Assembly: GCF_900176515.1 (NCBI RefSeq)
Contig: NZ_FWXV01000009.1
Span: 310,001 to 374,000, forward strand
From: Kibdelosporangium aridum
Lineage (GTDB): Bacteria; Actinomycetota; Actinomycetes; Mycobacteriales; Pseudonocardiaceae
DNA length: 64,000 bases
Direction: 5' to 3'
The position numbers were made by a program, and so were the translations under genes. A model generated the notes under the pieces. The model had not been told where the DNA came from. It saw only the letters and a list, made by a program, of their open reading frames with translations, and did no database searches. Positions 52,543 to 61,837 of the stretch are shown one piece after another. Each line of letters begins with the position of its first letter. The first letter of the stretch is position 1.

Positions 52543-54543
52543 GTGTCGAAGTTCTCAACCGCAGCGAAGCGCCTCCTGGTCGGTAGGCCCTTTCGCAGCG
52601 ACAGCCTTGGCCACACGCTGCTGCCCAAACGGGTGGCGTTGCCTGTGTTCGCCTCGGACGCCCTGTCGAGCGTCGCGTACGCGCCGCAAGAGATCTTTCT
52701 GACCCTCAGCATCGCCGGGATCGCCTCATTCGTCTACGCGCCGTGGATCGGTCTTGCCGTCATCATCGTGCTCCTGACGGTGGTCATGAGCTATCGGCAG
52801 AACGTGCATGCTTATCCCAGCGGCGGCGGCGACTACGAGGTCGCCACGGTCAACCTGGGGCCCAAAGCGGGCCTGACGGTCGCCAGCGCACTGCTGGTGG
52901 ACTACGTGCTGACGGTCGCGGTGTCCATTTCGTCCGCTGCTGAGAACCTTGGTGCGCTTGTGCCTTGGATCGGGCACAACAAGGTGCTGTTCTCGGTCAT
53001 CGCGATCGTGCTGCTGACCGCGATGAACCTCAGAGGTGTCCGTGAGTCGGGCACCGCGTTCGCCATCCCGACGTACGCGTTCATGATCGGCATCTTCGCG
53101 ATGCTCGGCTGGGGCTTTTTCCGGACCCTCGCCCTCGGCGACGACGTCAGGGCGGCCAGTGCGGGCCTTGAGCTGCACGCCGAGAACGACCACCTGATGG
53201 GCTTCGCGTTGGTGTTCCTGGTGCTGCGGTCGTTCACCCAGGGATGCGCGGCGCTGACCGGTGTCGAGGCCATCTCCAACGGTGTCCCGGCGTTCCGCAA
53301 GCCGAAGTCCCGCAACGCGGCCACCACGCTGCTCCTGCTCGGCATGATCTCGGTGACCATGTTCATGGGCGTGATCTACCTCGCTCAGCTGACCGGTGTG
53401 GTGCTGGCCGAGCACCCGGAGACCCAGCTGGCCAACGCGCCTGCCGGATACCAGCAGCAGACCGTGATCGCGCAGCTGTCGCAGGCGGTGTTCTCCGATT
53501 TCGTGCCCGGGTACTTCTTCGTCATCGTGTTCACCGCGCTGATCCTGGTGCTGGCCGCGAACACGGCGTTCAACGGCTTCCCGGTGCTCGGGTCGATCCT
53601 GGCGCAGGACCGCTACCTGCCGCGCCAGCTGCACACCCGTGGCGACCGGCTGGCGTTCTCCAACGGCATCCTGTTCCTGGCCGGGTTCGCCATCCTGCTG
53701 GTGATCGCGTTCGAAGCGGATCCGACGAAACTGATCCCGCTGTACACCGTGGGCGTGTTCGTTTCGTTCACACTGAGCCAGAGCGGGATGATCCGGCACT
53801 GGAACCGCCTGCTGCGCACCGAGACCGACCCGAACGAGCGGCGCAAGATGCGGCGTTCGCAGGGGATCAACGCGTTCGGCCTGGCGATGACCGGGACCGT
53901 GCTTGTGATCGTGCTGATCACCAAGTTCCTTGTCGGTGCGTGGATCGCGATCGCCGCGATGACGGCCATCTTCGCGTTGATGACCGGGATCAAGAAGCAC
54001 TACGACCGGGTCGCCGACGAACTGCGCGAAGCCGAGGAAGGCCGGCCGACCGTGATGCCGTCGCGCAACCACGCGATCGTGCTTGTGTCCAAACTGCACC
54101 TGCCGACCCGGCGCGCGCTGGCTTACGCCAAGGCCACCCGGCCGGACGTGCTGGAGGCGGTGACGGTCAATGTGGACGACCGGGACACGCGGATGCTGGT
54201 GAAGGAGTGGGAGTCCAACGGGTTCAAGATCCCGCTGAAGGTGATCGAGTCGCCGTACCGGGAGATCACCAAGCCGGTGTTGGACTACGTCAAGCGGATG
54301 CGCACCAAGAACCCGCGCGACGTGGTCACGGTGTTCATCCCGGAATACGTTGTCGGTAGGTGGTGGGAGCATTTCCTGCACAACCAAAGCGCGTTGCGGC
54401 TCAAGGGGCGGTTGCTGTTCCAGCCTGGGGTGATGGTCACCAGCGTGCCGTGGCAGCTGGCGTCCTCCGAGAAGGTGCACGACAAGGCCGTGATCGCGCC
54501 CGGATCAGTGCGGCGCGGACTGCACGGCGAGGACAACAAGTGA
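52543..54543 (+). CDS. APC family permease
   Basis: A 666 aa amino acid/polyamine/cation-type transporter. About 12 membrane helices between residues 40 and 470, starting with FASDALSSVAYAPQEI, a broken first helix typical of the fold. The C-terminal about 190 residues are cytoplasmic and globular (HAIVLVSKLHLPTRRALAYA), as in KUP/KimA-like potassium carriers. Divergence from the potassium regulators ceoB/ceoC supports a K+ role. GTG start. Confidence 0.88.
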   Translation: MSKFSTAAKRLLVGRPFRSDSLGHTLLPKRVALPVFASDALSSVAYAPQEIFLTLSIAGIASFVYAPWIGLAVIIVLLTVVMSYRQNVHAYPSGGGDYEVATVNLGPKAGLTVASALLVDYVLTVAVSISSAAENLGALVPWIGHNKVLFSVIAIVLLTAMNLRGVRESGTAFAIPTYAFMIGIFAMLGWGFFRTLALGDDVRAASAGLELHAENDHLMGFALVFLVLRSFTQGCAALTGVEAISNGVPAFRKPKSRNAATTLLLLGMISVTMFMGVIYLAQLTGVVLAEHPETQLANAPAGYQQQTVIAQLSQAVFSDFVPGYFFVIVFTALILVLAANTAFNGFPVLGSILAQDRYLPRQLHTRGDRLAFSNGILFLAGFAILLVIAFEADPTKLIPLYTVGVFVSFTLSQSGMIRHWNRLLRTETDPNERRKMRRSQGINAFGLAMTGTVLVIVLITKFLVGAWIAIAAMTAIFALMTGIKKHYDRVADELREAEEGRPTVMPSRNHAIVLVSKLHLPTRRALAYAKATRPDVLEAVTVNVDDRDTRMLVKEWESNGFKIPLKVIESPYREITKPVLDYVKRMRTKNPRDVVTVFIPEYVVGRWWEHFLHNQSALRLKGRLLFQPGVMVTSVPWQLASSEKVHDKAVIAPGSVRRGLHGEDNK

Positions 54544-55781
54544 CCGCCAGGGAAAAGCTGAACTGGAAGGGCCGCAGGCTCGACGTGGAAGTCGGGCCGG
54601 TAGCCCACGGCGGGCACTGCGTCGCCCGGTACGAAGGGCGCGTTCTCTTTGTGCGTCACGCGTTGCCGGGCGAACGCGTGACGGCTGAGGTAACCGAGGA
54701 CAAGGGCGGCTCGTACTGCCGTGCGGACGCCGTGGAGATCATCACCGCGTCACCTGATCGGGTAGAACCGCCGTGTCCGTTGTCCGGGCCCGGAGCCTGC
54801 GGTGGTTGCGACTGGCAGCACGCTTCCGGTGAAGCACAACGGAAATTGAAGGCCGCTGTGGTGTCCGAGCACCTCAGCAAAGCGACCAACCGGGACATCC
54901 CGGTCGTCGTCGAGGAACTCACCGGTGGGCTGCTGGGCTGGCGTACTCGCGTGCGGATGGCCGTCGGCTTCGACCAGCTGCCCGGTTTCCACCCGCACCG
55001 CAGCCACGCGGTGATCCCCGTCGGGCATTGCCCCATCACGGTTCCCGGCTTGGTCGAGTCGGTCGCCGGCCAGGAGTTCGCCAAGGACAGCGAGCTCGAA
55101 CTGGTCCGTGACGGCAGCGGGCGGATCCACGCCCGCCAGCTCAAGCTGGTGCGCGGCTACCGAGGCCGGATGCACTACCAGCGCAAAGCGGTCGCCGGGA
55201 ACGGCGAGCCGGCGGTCGAGTTCGCCGCAGGCAGGCACTGGGAGATGAACGCGTACAACTTCTGGCAGGTCCACCCGGCGGCCGCGGACACGCTCGCCGC
55301 GGCGGTCGGGGAGTGGGCACAGGCCTCGCCGGGCGCGTGCGCATGGGACTTGTACAGCGGTGTCGGGATTTTCGCGTCCGTCCTGGCTGCTCAGGTCGGA
55401 CCGGAAGGCCGGGTACTGGCCGTCGAGCAGGCCGGCCAGTCCTCATTGGACTCCGAACGGCTGCTCGCCGACCTGCCGCAGGTCACGGCGGTGTCCCGGA
55501 AAGTCGAGTTCGCGCTGCGGGAAGGGCTGCTCGACGGGCCGGACCCGGAGGTGGTCGTGCTCGACCCGCCCCGAAAAGGCGCCGGGCATGAGGTCGTCGA
55601 CACCATCGCGGGGCGGCATCCCGCGCGCGTTGTCTACGTCGCCTGCGACCCGGCAGCACTAGGCCGGGACGTGGCCCGGTTCATGCTGCACGGGTACAAG
55701 TTGGAGTCGGTGCGTGCCTTCGACGCTTTCCCGATGACGCACCACGTCGAGGCAGTCGCTTTGCTTACTCCGGGCGACTGA
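54540..55781 (+). CDS. TrmA/RlmD-family RNA (uracil-C5) methyltransferase
   Basis: A 413 aa enzyme. An N-terminal TRAM domain (about 10-70) precedes an iron-sulfur cluster set (Cys79, Cys87, Cys90 in CPLSGPGACGGC, and a later Cys in GHCPIT). The SAM motif is AWDLYSGVGIF, then LDPPRKGAG, and the nucleophile Cys369 in YVACDPA. Target is a uridine in rRNA or tRNA. The GTG start overlaps the permease stop (GTGA), and the end overlaps the convergent dehydrogenase gene by 17 bases. Confidence 0.9.
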   Translation: MTAREKLNWKGRRLDVEVGPVAHGGHCVARYEGRVLFVRHALPGERVTAEVTEDKGGSYCRADAVEIITASPDRVEPPCPLSGPGACGGCDWQHASGEAQRKLKAAVVSEHLSKATNRDIPVVVEELTGGLLGWRTRVRMAVGFDQLPGFHPHRSHAVIPVGHCPITVPGLVESVAGQEFAKDSELELVRDGSGRIHARQLKLVRGYRGRMHYQRKAVAGNGEPAVEFAAGRHWEMNAYNFWQVHPAAADTLAAAVGEWAQASPGACAWDLYSGVGIFASVLAAQVGPEGRVLAVEQAGQSSLDSERLLADLPQVTAVSRKVEFALREGLLDGPDPEVVVLDPPRKGAGHEVVDTIAGRHPARVVYVACDPAALGRDVARFMLHGYKLESVRAFDAFPMTHHVEAVALLTPGD

Positions 55782-57240
55782 ACCAGTACTGCGGCCCGGG
55801 CTTCAGGTTCTGGTAGATGTGCTTGGCTTCCTGGTACTCGGCCAAACCGGCGCGGCCGAGTTCCCGGCCGACGCCGGAGCGCTTGAAGCCGCCCCATTCG
55901 GCCTGCGGCAGATACGGGTGGTAGTCGTTGATCCAGATGGTGCCGTGCCGCAAACGTGAAGCCACGCGCTGCGCCTTGTCACCGTCCTTGGTGAACACTC
56001 CACCCGCCAAGCCGTAGTGCGTGTCGTTGGCGATGCGGATCGCGTCGTCCTCGTCGGTGAAGCGCTCGACGGTCAGCACAGGGCCGAACGCCTCCTCACG
56101 CACCGCGTAGCTGCCCTGCTTGACGTCGGTGAGGATCGTCGGCAGGTAGTAGAAACCGTCCTTGAGACGCTCTTCCTCCGGCCGCCAACCACCCGTACGC
56201 AAAGTCGCGCCCTCGGTCATCGCCGCCGCGACGTAGTGCTCGATCTTCTCCAGGTGAGCGGCGGAAATCAGCGGGCCGGACTCGGCCTCGGGGTCGAACG
56301 GCCCGCCCAACCGGATCCGTTCGGTGCGCCGGACGATCTCGTCGACGAACTCGTCATGCAACTCGTTCTGCACGATCAACCGGGCACCGGCCGAGCACAC
56401 CTGGCCGGAGTGCAGGAACACCGCGGTGATCGCGTAGTCGGCGGCGGTCTCGAAGTCGGCGTCGGCGAACACGATGTTCGGGTTCTTGCCGCCCAGCTCC
56501 AACGCGACCTTCTTGACCGTGGCCGCCGCCGCGGCGGCGATCCGGGTGCCTGTGGTGAGCCCACCGGTGAAGGACACGAGGTCGACGTCCGGATGCTCCG
56601 CGAGCGGCGCGCCGGCCATCGCCCCAGCGCCGAGCACGAGGTTCGCCACCCCATCCGGCAGACCGGCCTCCTGCAAGGTCCGCATCAGCATGATCGCCGT
56701 GCTCGGTGTGAGCTCGCTCGGCTTGAGCACGAACGTGTTCCCGGCGGCGAGCGCGGGCGCGACCTTCCAGACAGCCTGCAGCAGCGGGTAGTTCCACGGG
56801 GTGATCAGTCCACAAACACCAACCGGCTCGTACACGATCTTGCTGGCGATGTTCGGGTTGCCGGCGTCCACGATCCGGCCGGACTCGTTGGCGGCCAGCT
56901 TGCCGAAGTACCGGAAGCACGAGATGACATCGGCCATGTCGTACTCGCTCTCGACCAAGCGCTTGCCCGTGTCGAGCGACTCAGCGCGGGCGTAAGCGTC
57001 CTTGTCCCGGCTGATCAGATCGGCGACGCGGAGCAGCAGATCGCCGCGTTCACTGGCCGGAGTACTGGGCCACGGGCCGCTGTCAAAGGCACGCCGCGCG
57101 GCGTCGATCGCCGCCTCGGTGTCGGTGCCGTCCGCCTCGTCGACCGTCGCGACCAACGATCCGTCAGCAGGGCACCGGATCTCCCGCGTCGCGCCGGCGA
57201 ACGCGGAAACCCACTCTCCGCCAATGAACAGCTCGGCCAT
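55765..57240 (-). CDS. Aldehyde dehydrogenase, betaine-aldehyde type
   Basis: NAD(P)-dependent aldehyde dehydrogenase of 491 aa. Asn150 in TPWNYPL, Glu248 in ELGGKNP and nucleophile Cys282 in SGQVCSAGARL complete the active site. PQAEWGGFKRSGVGRELG and the ending QNLKPGPQYWF resemble betaine or aminoaldehyde dehydrogenases. The ATG at 57240 has GGAGTG upstream. It could oxidise betaine aldehyde for osmoprotection; no choline genes are adjacent. Confidence 0.9.
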   Translation of the reverse strand: MAELFIGGEWVSAFAGATREIRCPADGSLVATVDEADGTDTEAAIDAARRAFDSGPWPSTPASERGDLLLRVADLISRDKDAYARAESLDTGKRLVESEYDMADVISCFRYFGKLAANESGRIVDAGNPNIASKIVYEPVGVCGLITPWNYPLLQAVWKVAPALAAGNTFVLKPSELTPSTAIMLMRTLQEAGLPDGVANLVLGAGAMAGAPLAEHPDVDLVSFTGGLTTGTRIAAAAAATVKKVALELGGKNPNIVFADADFETAADYAITAVFLHSGQVCSAGARLIVQNELHDEFVDEIVRRTERIRLGGPFDPEAESGPLISAAHLEKIEHYVAAAMTEGATLRTGGWRPEEERLKDGFYYLPTILTDVKQGSYAVREEAFGPVLTVERFTDEDDAIRIANDTHYGLAGGVFTKDGDKAQRVASRLRHGTIWINDYHPYLPQAEWGGFKRSGVGRELGRAGLAEYQEAKHIYQNLKPGPQYWFSRPE

Positions 57241-57335
57241 GCAGCACTCCGATCTTGTCTCGCAGTGCATCCACCCTACGGGGTTTCCCAGCGATTCCCA
57301 GAACTCGCGAAGCCCAGTGCCGCCATCCGCAACAG

Positions 57336-57764
57336 CTAGTTGCCGTAGCCGAATTCAGCCTCATGGAACACGTCGGAGCCTTCGGTGCTCTCGTAAGTGA
57401 CGCCGCACTCCTGGCTGAGCATGGCGTGGCCGAGGTTCGCAAACGTCAGCCACGCGGTGATCAACCCCCCGATGAGCAGGAAGACGCCCACAGTGCCCGC
57501 CCCCGCCCGAAACGCCCAAGCCACCAGCATGGCCACAGCCAAGGTGATCGCAGCGGTGAGTACGGCACGGATGAGGTACGTGCGCCGTTCGCGAGCCACG
57601 TCCTTGCGGGACGCGGCGTAGATCGCCACCGTCGCCCCGCACTGCCAGCACTTCACGGTCATGATGGCCGGTTCGGTGTCGTGCCGCTCAAGCGCGTAGA
57701 CATCACCGCCCGGCGCGCTCAGATGCGTCACCCGCGCGGACACGTGCGTCGCGATCCGGAACAA
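57336..57764 (-). CDS. Membrane protein with zinc-ribbon-like CxxC
   Basis: A protein of about 142 aa, unrecognised. MTVKCWQCGATVAIYA in the middle holds a CxxC pair, followed by a basic stretch (RKDVARERRTY) and two membrane helices (about 77-98, 103-120), then CGVTYESTEGS. The start is uncertain: a TTG at 57764 has GAGGG upstream, a TTG at 57797 is longer, and an internal ATG at 57662 would give a short form of 108 residues beginning at MTVKCW. Lies between the dehydrogenase and the repeat-protein gene on the same strand. Confidence 0.55.
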   Translation of the reverse strand: MFRIATHVSARVTHLSAPGGDVYALERHDTEPAIMTVKCWQCGATVAIYAASRKDVARERRTYLIRAVLTAAITLAVAMLVAWAFRAGAGTVGVFLLIGGLITAWLTFANLGHAMLSQECGVTYESTEGSDVFHEAEFGYGN

Positions 57765-57857
57765 GCCCCACCCTCGAATCTCCCCCAAACCGGACAATGG
57801 CCAGCAGCAGGATCCTCCGCCTGACCGCGCCGAAAGGGCAAGCGGCCAGCCGGCGGA

Positions 57858-59048
57858 CTACTGCTGCCCTGGATGCGCAGGTGGCGGCGGCACGACGCCT
57901 TCCGGCGGCATGCTGCTCACCAGCCCACCCGCCTCAGCTTGAGCGGACAACGGACCTGGCGGTGGCGTGGCGGCAGGGGGAGCGCCTGGAGGCCCGCCGA
58001 AGGGACCACCTGGGCCGAAGCCTTGCGGACCGCCCCCGAAACCGGTGGGTCCAGGAGATCCGAGTGGGTTCCCACCCGCAGGTGTCCCCGGCCCGAACCC
58101 AGTTGGCCCGGGTTGAGGTGTTTCTCCTGGTGAGGTGGGTCCGAATCCGGTAGGTCCGGGTGGTGGCAGTGGGGTTCCGCCGGGTGGCGTGCCCGGACCG
58201 AACCCGGGCGCTCCTGACTGCGGCATTTCATCTGGTGGTGTGCCCTGGCCGAACCCGGTCGGGCCGGACTCGCTTGCTGACGTGGCACCGAATCCGGGTG
58301 GCGGCAAGGGCGTTCCGCTGGGCGGAGTGGGTGGTCCGAAGCCTGCTTGGCCTGGCCCTCCGGGCACTGGGCCACCCGCGAAGCCTCCAGCCGCGCCTCC
58401 TGCGAAGCCAGGTGGCGTGGCTGCGGGGCCTGGTGGCTGCATGGGCGCACCGGCCGGGCCATGTGGTGGCGTGAACTGCGACGCCCCTGAAGGCGCTGGG
58501 GCTGCTGGTCCGGGCGCGGCTCCGGCGGGCGCGGCGCCTTGTGGCGGGGGACCGCTTGGCGCGGGTGTTCCAGCAGGTGCGGCTGGCCCAGCTCCAGCTG
58601 GTCCGCTGCCTGGTGCTTGGTCGGCGGCCGGTGGCAGGCCCGCGCGGGCTCGTAGCCACTCGGGGATGTGGGCATCCTCACGGGGGAATTGCCGCAGCTC
58701 GTCCTGGAACCCGATCGGCGGCGGCATCCTGCGCCAGCGGGGCTCGGTGTCCGGTTCGAACTCCGCGCTGAACTTCGACGGGTGATCCAGCAGGTAGACG
58801 CCGGAAAGCCAGGTCCCTCTGCCCGGCCTGTACATCGCCGCGCGCAGCTCGCCGAACAGCTCGACCACGTCCATCGGCGGGCGGATCGGGAACGTCTGCT
58901 CGTCGTTGGTCGTCACCGCCACGTCGGCCTCGATGTGCCGGCCAGCCGACCGGTACTCCGCGCGGATCTGCTTCCAATTCGGCGGCGCCGCCCCAAGTAG
59001 CGCCCGGCCGATCCGCCTGATCAGCTGCTGCTGATCAACTTCTGGCAC
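57858..59048 (-). CDS. TNT-associated N-domain protein with Pro/Gly-rich repeat tail
   Basis: About 396 aa. Residues 1-135 form a globular domain (NWKQIRAEYRSAGRHIEADV, FGELRAAMYRPGRGTWLSG, PREDAHIPEWLRAR) like the domain I recall in front of TNT NAD-glycohydrolase toxins in Pseudonocardiales. From about 140 to the end it is Pro/Gly/Ala-rich, with imperfect repeats of GPTGFGPGTPPGG. No TNT catalytic domain, signal peptide or membrane helix is present. GTG at 59048 fits the GGGGGAG site better than the ATG two codons earlier. Confidence 0.7.
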   Translation of the reverse strand: MPEVDQQQLIRRIGRALLGAAPPNWKQIRAEYRSAGRHIEADVAVTTNDEQTFPIRPPMDVVELFGELRAAMYRPGRGTWLSGVYLLDHPSKFSAEFEPDTEPRWRRMPPPIGFQDELRQFPREDAHIPEWLRARAGLPPAADQAPGSGPAGAGPAAPAGTPAPSGPPPQGAAPAGAAPGPAAPAPSGASQFTPPHGPAGAPMQPPGPAATPPGFAGGAAGGFAGGPVPGGPGQAGFGPPTPPSGTPLPPPGFGATSASESGPTGFGQGTPPDEMPQSGAPGFGPGTPPGGTPLPPPGPTGFGPTSPGETPQPGPTGFGPGTPAGGNPLGSPGPTGFGGGPQGFGPGGPFGGPPGAPPAATPPPGPLSAQAEAGGLVSSMPPEGVVPPPPAHPGQQ

Positions 59049-59239
59049 GCTCATCTCCCCCGGTCCTCCCTGACCCAGCGTTCCTGCAGGGACCTTACAA
59101 CTTACGGGCTGGCCATAAGGCCACGTTCGTGCCGCCGGGGCCGCATTGCCGAGCCGTCCGTAGACTGGCTGGAAGCCGGTTGGGGCGGGAAGCCGGGCAC
59201 ACGAGTACGGAGTGGAGCGACTCAGACGAGGTGGAAGCA

Positions 59240-61156
59240 GTGACTCTGCTGGAGAACCTGCACGGACCGACCGACTTGAAGCGCCTCACCGACGAGGAGG
59301 TGATCCGGCTCGCCGGCGAGATCCGCTCGTTCCTGGTCGAAAAGGTCGCACGGACCGGTGGGCATCTCGGGCCCAACCTGGGGGTCGTCGAGCTCACCCT
59401 CGCGGTGCACCGGGTCTTCGACTCGCCGAGTGACGCGATCGTCTTCGACACCGGTCACCAGAGCTATGTGCACAAGATCGTGACCGGCCGTGCCGGGGGC
59501 TTCGACACGTTGCGCCAGCGCGGTGGCATGTCGGGCTACCCGTCGCGTGCGGAGAGCGAACACGACTTGGTGGAGAACAGCCACGCCTCCACCGCACTGT
59601 CCTATGCCGACGGTCTGGCAAAGGCATTCCAACTTCGTTCCCAGCGGCGGCACGTAGTCGCGATCGTCGGCGACGGCGCGCTGACCGGCGGTATGTGCTG
59701 GGAGGCGTTGAACAACATCGCTGCGGACCGCACCCGCCCCGTTGTGATCGTGGTCAACGACAACGGCCGTTCGTACGCGCCGACCATTGGCGGTCTGGCT
59801 GATCACCTCGCGTCGCTGCGCCTGCAGCCCGGATACGAGAAAGCCCTCGAGGGCGGCCGCAAGGTGCTGCAGAACACGCCGGTCGTCGGCAAGCCGATCT
59901 ACGCGGCGCTGCATGCGGCGAAGCGCGGCATCAAGGACGCGCTGAGCCCGCAGATGATGTTCGAAGACCTCGGCCTGAAGTACGTCGGCCCGGTCGACGG
60001 CCACGACATCCACGCGATGGAAGCCGCGCTTCGCCGGGCCAAGGAGTACGGCGGCCCCGTCGTCGTGCACGCGGCGACGCGCAAGGGCAACGGTTACGCG
60101 CCTGCCGAGAACCACGAGGCCGACCAGATGCACGCCACCGACGTGATGGACCCCATCACCGGTGAGCCGGTCAACCCCAAGAAGGCGACCTGGTCGTCGG
60201 TGTTCTCCGAAGAGCTCGTCCGGCTCGGCGCGGACCGCGAGGACATCGTGGCGATCACGGCCGCGATGCTCGGACCGACCGGCCTCGACAAGTTCGCGGC
60301 CCGGTTCCCCGGGCGCTGCTTCGACGTGGGCATCGCCGAGCAGCACGCACTCACCTCGGCCGCCGGTCTGGCCATGGGTGGCCTGCACCCAGTCGTCGCT
60401 GTGTACGCGACGTTCCTCAACCGAGCGTTCGACCAGTTGCTGATGGACGTCGCGCTGCACAAGCAGCCGGTCACCGTCGTGCTGGACCGCGCGGGCATCA
60501 CCGGTCCGGACGGCGCCAGCCACCACGGCATGTGGGACATCTCGATCCTGGGCACCATCCCCGGCATCAGGGTTTGCGCGCCACGGGACGCCAGGACGCT
60601 GTCCGAGCTCCTGCGCGAAGCGACGGACGTCAACGACGGTCCGACGGTGCTTCGGTTCCCGAAGGCCGCGGTCGGCGCCGAGATCCCGGCGGTCGAGCGG
60701 GTCGGTGGCATCGACGTGTTGCGTCGGCCGACCGAAGGCGAAGACATCCTCCTTGTCACAGTCGGTGTGTTCGGCGAACTGGGCTTGGCCGCCGCCGAAC
60801 GCCTCGCGGACCACGGGATCGGCGTTACGGTCGTCGACCCGCGGTGGATCACTCCGGTTCCGGCCCAGCTCGTCGAGATGGCCGCACGGCACCGGATGGT
60901 CGTGACCGTCGAGGACGGTGGCAGGCACGGCGGCTTCGGCTGGGCGCTCGCCGCTGCGATGCGTGACGCCGAAGTGGACGTTCCGCTGCGCGACCTCGGT
61001 GTGCCACAACAGTTCCACGACCACGGCACCCGCGCGGAGGTGCTCGCCGACCTCGGGCTGACCGCGCAGGACGTGGCCAGGCGGGTCACCGAATGGGCCG
61101 CTGGACGGCTCGGCGAACCCGCCGCCGACGAAGTCCGAGCGTCCACAAAGGACTGA
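59240..61156 (+). CDS. dxs: 1-deoxy-D-xylulose-5-phosphate synthase
   Basis: First enzyme of the MEP isoprenoid pathway, joining pyruvate and glyceraldehyde 3-phosphate with thiamine diphosphate. 638 aa. TPP/Mg motif is GDGALTGGMCWEALNNIA through VVNDN (144-174); His41 in GGHLG; the transketolase-like glutamate in GIAEQHAL; FDQLLMDVALHKQPV and DGASHHGMWD are typical. The GTG at 59240 has GAGGTGGA upstream. The two-component genes follow after three bases. Confidence 0.95.
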   Translation: MTLLENLHGPTDLKRLTDEEVIRLAGEIRSFLVEKVARTGGHLGPNLGVVELTLAVHRVFDSPSDAIVFDTGHQSYVHKIVTGRAGGFDTLRQRGGMSGYPSRAESEHDLVENSHASTALSYADGLAKAFQLRSQRRHVVAIVGDGALTGGMCWEALNNIAADRTRPVVIVVNDNGRSYAPTIGGLADHLASLRLQPGYEKALEGGRKVLQNTPVVGKPIYAALHAAKRGIKDALSPQMMFEDLGLKYVGPVDGHDIHAMEAALRRAKEYGGPVVVHAATRKGNGYAPAENHEADQMHATDVMDPITGEPVNPKKATWSSVFSEELVRLGADREDIVAITAAMLGPTGLDKFAARFPGRCFDVGIAEQHALTSAAGLAMGGLHPVVAVYATFLNRAFDQLLMDVALHKQPVTVVLDRAGITGPDGASHHGMWDISILGTIPGIRVCAPRDARTLSELLREATDVNDGPTVLRFPKAAVGAEIPAVERVGGIDVLRRPTEGEDILLVTVGVFGELGLAAAERLADHGIGVTVVDPRWITPVPAQLVEMAARHRMVVTVEDGGRHGGFGWALAAAMRDAEVDVPLRDLGVPQQFHDHGTRAEVLADLGLTAQDVARRVTEWAAGRLGEPAADEVRASTKD

Positions 61157-61159
61157 TAA

Positions 61160-61837
61160 GTGCGAGTTCTGGTAGTCGAGGACGAAGAGGCGCTGGCCGA
61201 GGCGATCGCCCGCGGCCTGCGCCGGGAAGGCATGGCCGTCGACGTCGCGTTGGACGGTGACGCGGGCCACGAGAAGTCCACGATCACGCGGTACGACGTG
61301 GTCGTGCTCGACCGTGACCTGCCGGGCATGTCCGGCGACGAGCTGTGCCGCGAGATCGTCTCCTCCGGCGCGCTCACCCGCGTGCTGATGCTGACCGCGA
61401 GCGGCACAGTCGAGGACCGCGTCGAGGGCTTGTCTCTCGGCGCGGACGACTACCTGGCGAAGCCGTTCGCCTTCCCCGAGCTCGTTGCCCGTGTGCGGGC
61501 ACTGGCCCGCCGGGCCACACCCGCGACACCGCCCGTGCTCACGGTCGGCGACCTCGAGCTCGACCCAGCCAAGCGCACTGTCAGCCGGGCCGGTCGCGCC
61601 GTCGAGCTGACCCGCAAGGAGTTCGGCGTCCTCGAGGTGTTGCTCGCGGCAGGCGGATCGGTGGTGAGCAGCGAGGAGCTGCTCGAACGGGTCTGGGACG
61701 AGAACGCCGACCCGTTCACCACCACGGTCCGCGTGACCGTTATGACGTTGCGCAAGAAGCTGGGCGAACCCGGCCTGATCGACACCGTGGTCGGCTCCGG
61801 TTACCGGGTCCCGGTGGCCGGCTCCGAAGAGGGGTGA
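61160..61837 (+). CDS. OmpR-family response regulator
   Basis: A 225 aa two-domain regulator. The receiver has the acidic pocket VVEDEE, phosphorylation Asp51 in VVLDRDLPG, Thr in LTASG and Lys101 in YLAKPF. The C-terminal winged helix spans about 128-220 (LTRKEFGVLEVLLAAGG and VRVTVMTLRKKLG). The GTG start is three bases after dxs, so it may share dxs transcription. The kinase gene overlaps as GTGA. Confidence 0.94.
   Translation: MRVLVVEDEEALAEAIARGLRREGMAVDVALDGDAGHEKSTITRYDVVVLDRDLPGMSGDELCREIVSSGALTRVLMLTASGTVEDRVEGLSLGADDYLAKPFAFPELVARVRALARRATPATPPVLTVGDLELDPAKRTVSRAGRAVELTRKEFGVLEVLLAAGGSVVSSEELLERVWDENADPFTTTVRVTVMTLRKKLGEPGLIDTVVGSGYRVPVAGSEEG

Noticed and set aside
55765..57240. 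The aldehyde dehydrogenase as the missing 2-oxoglutarate semialdehyde step of the glucarate route.
   Set aside because: It is 49 kb away and its C-terminal signature fits betaine/aminoaldehyde dehydrogenases better.
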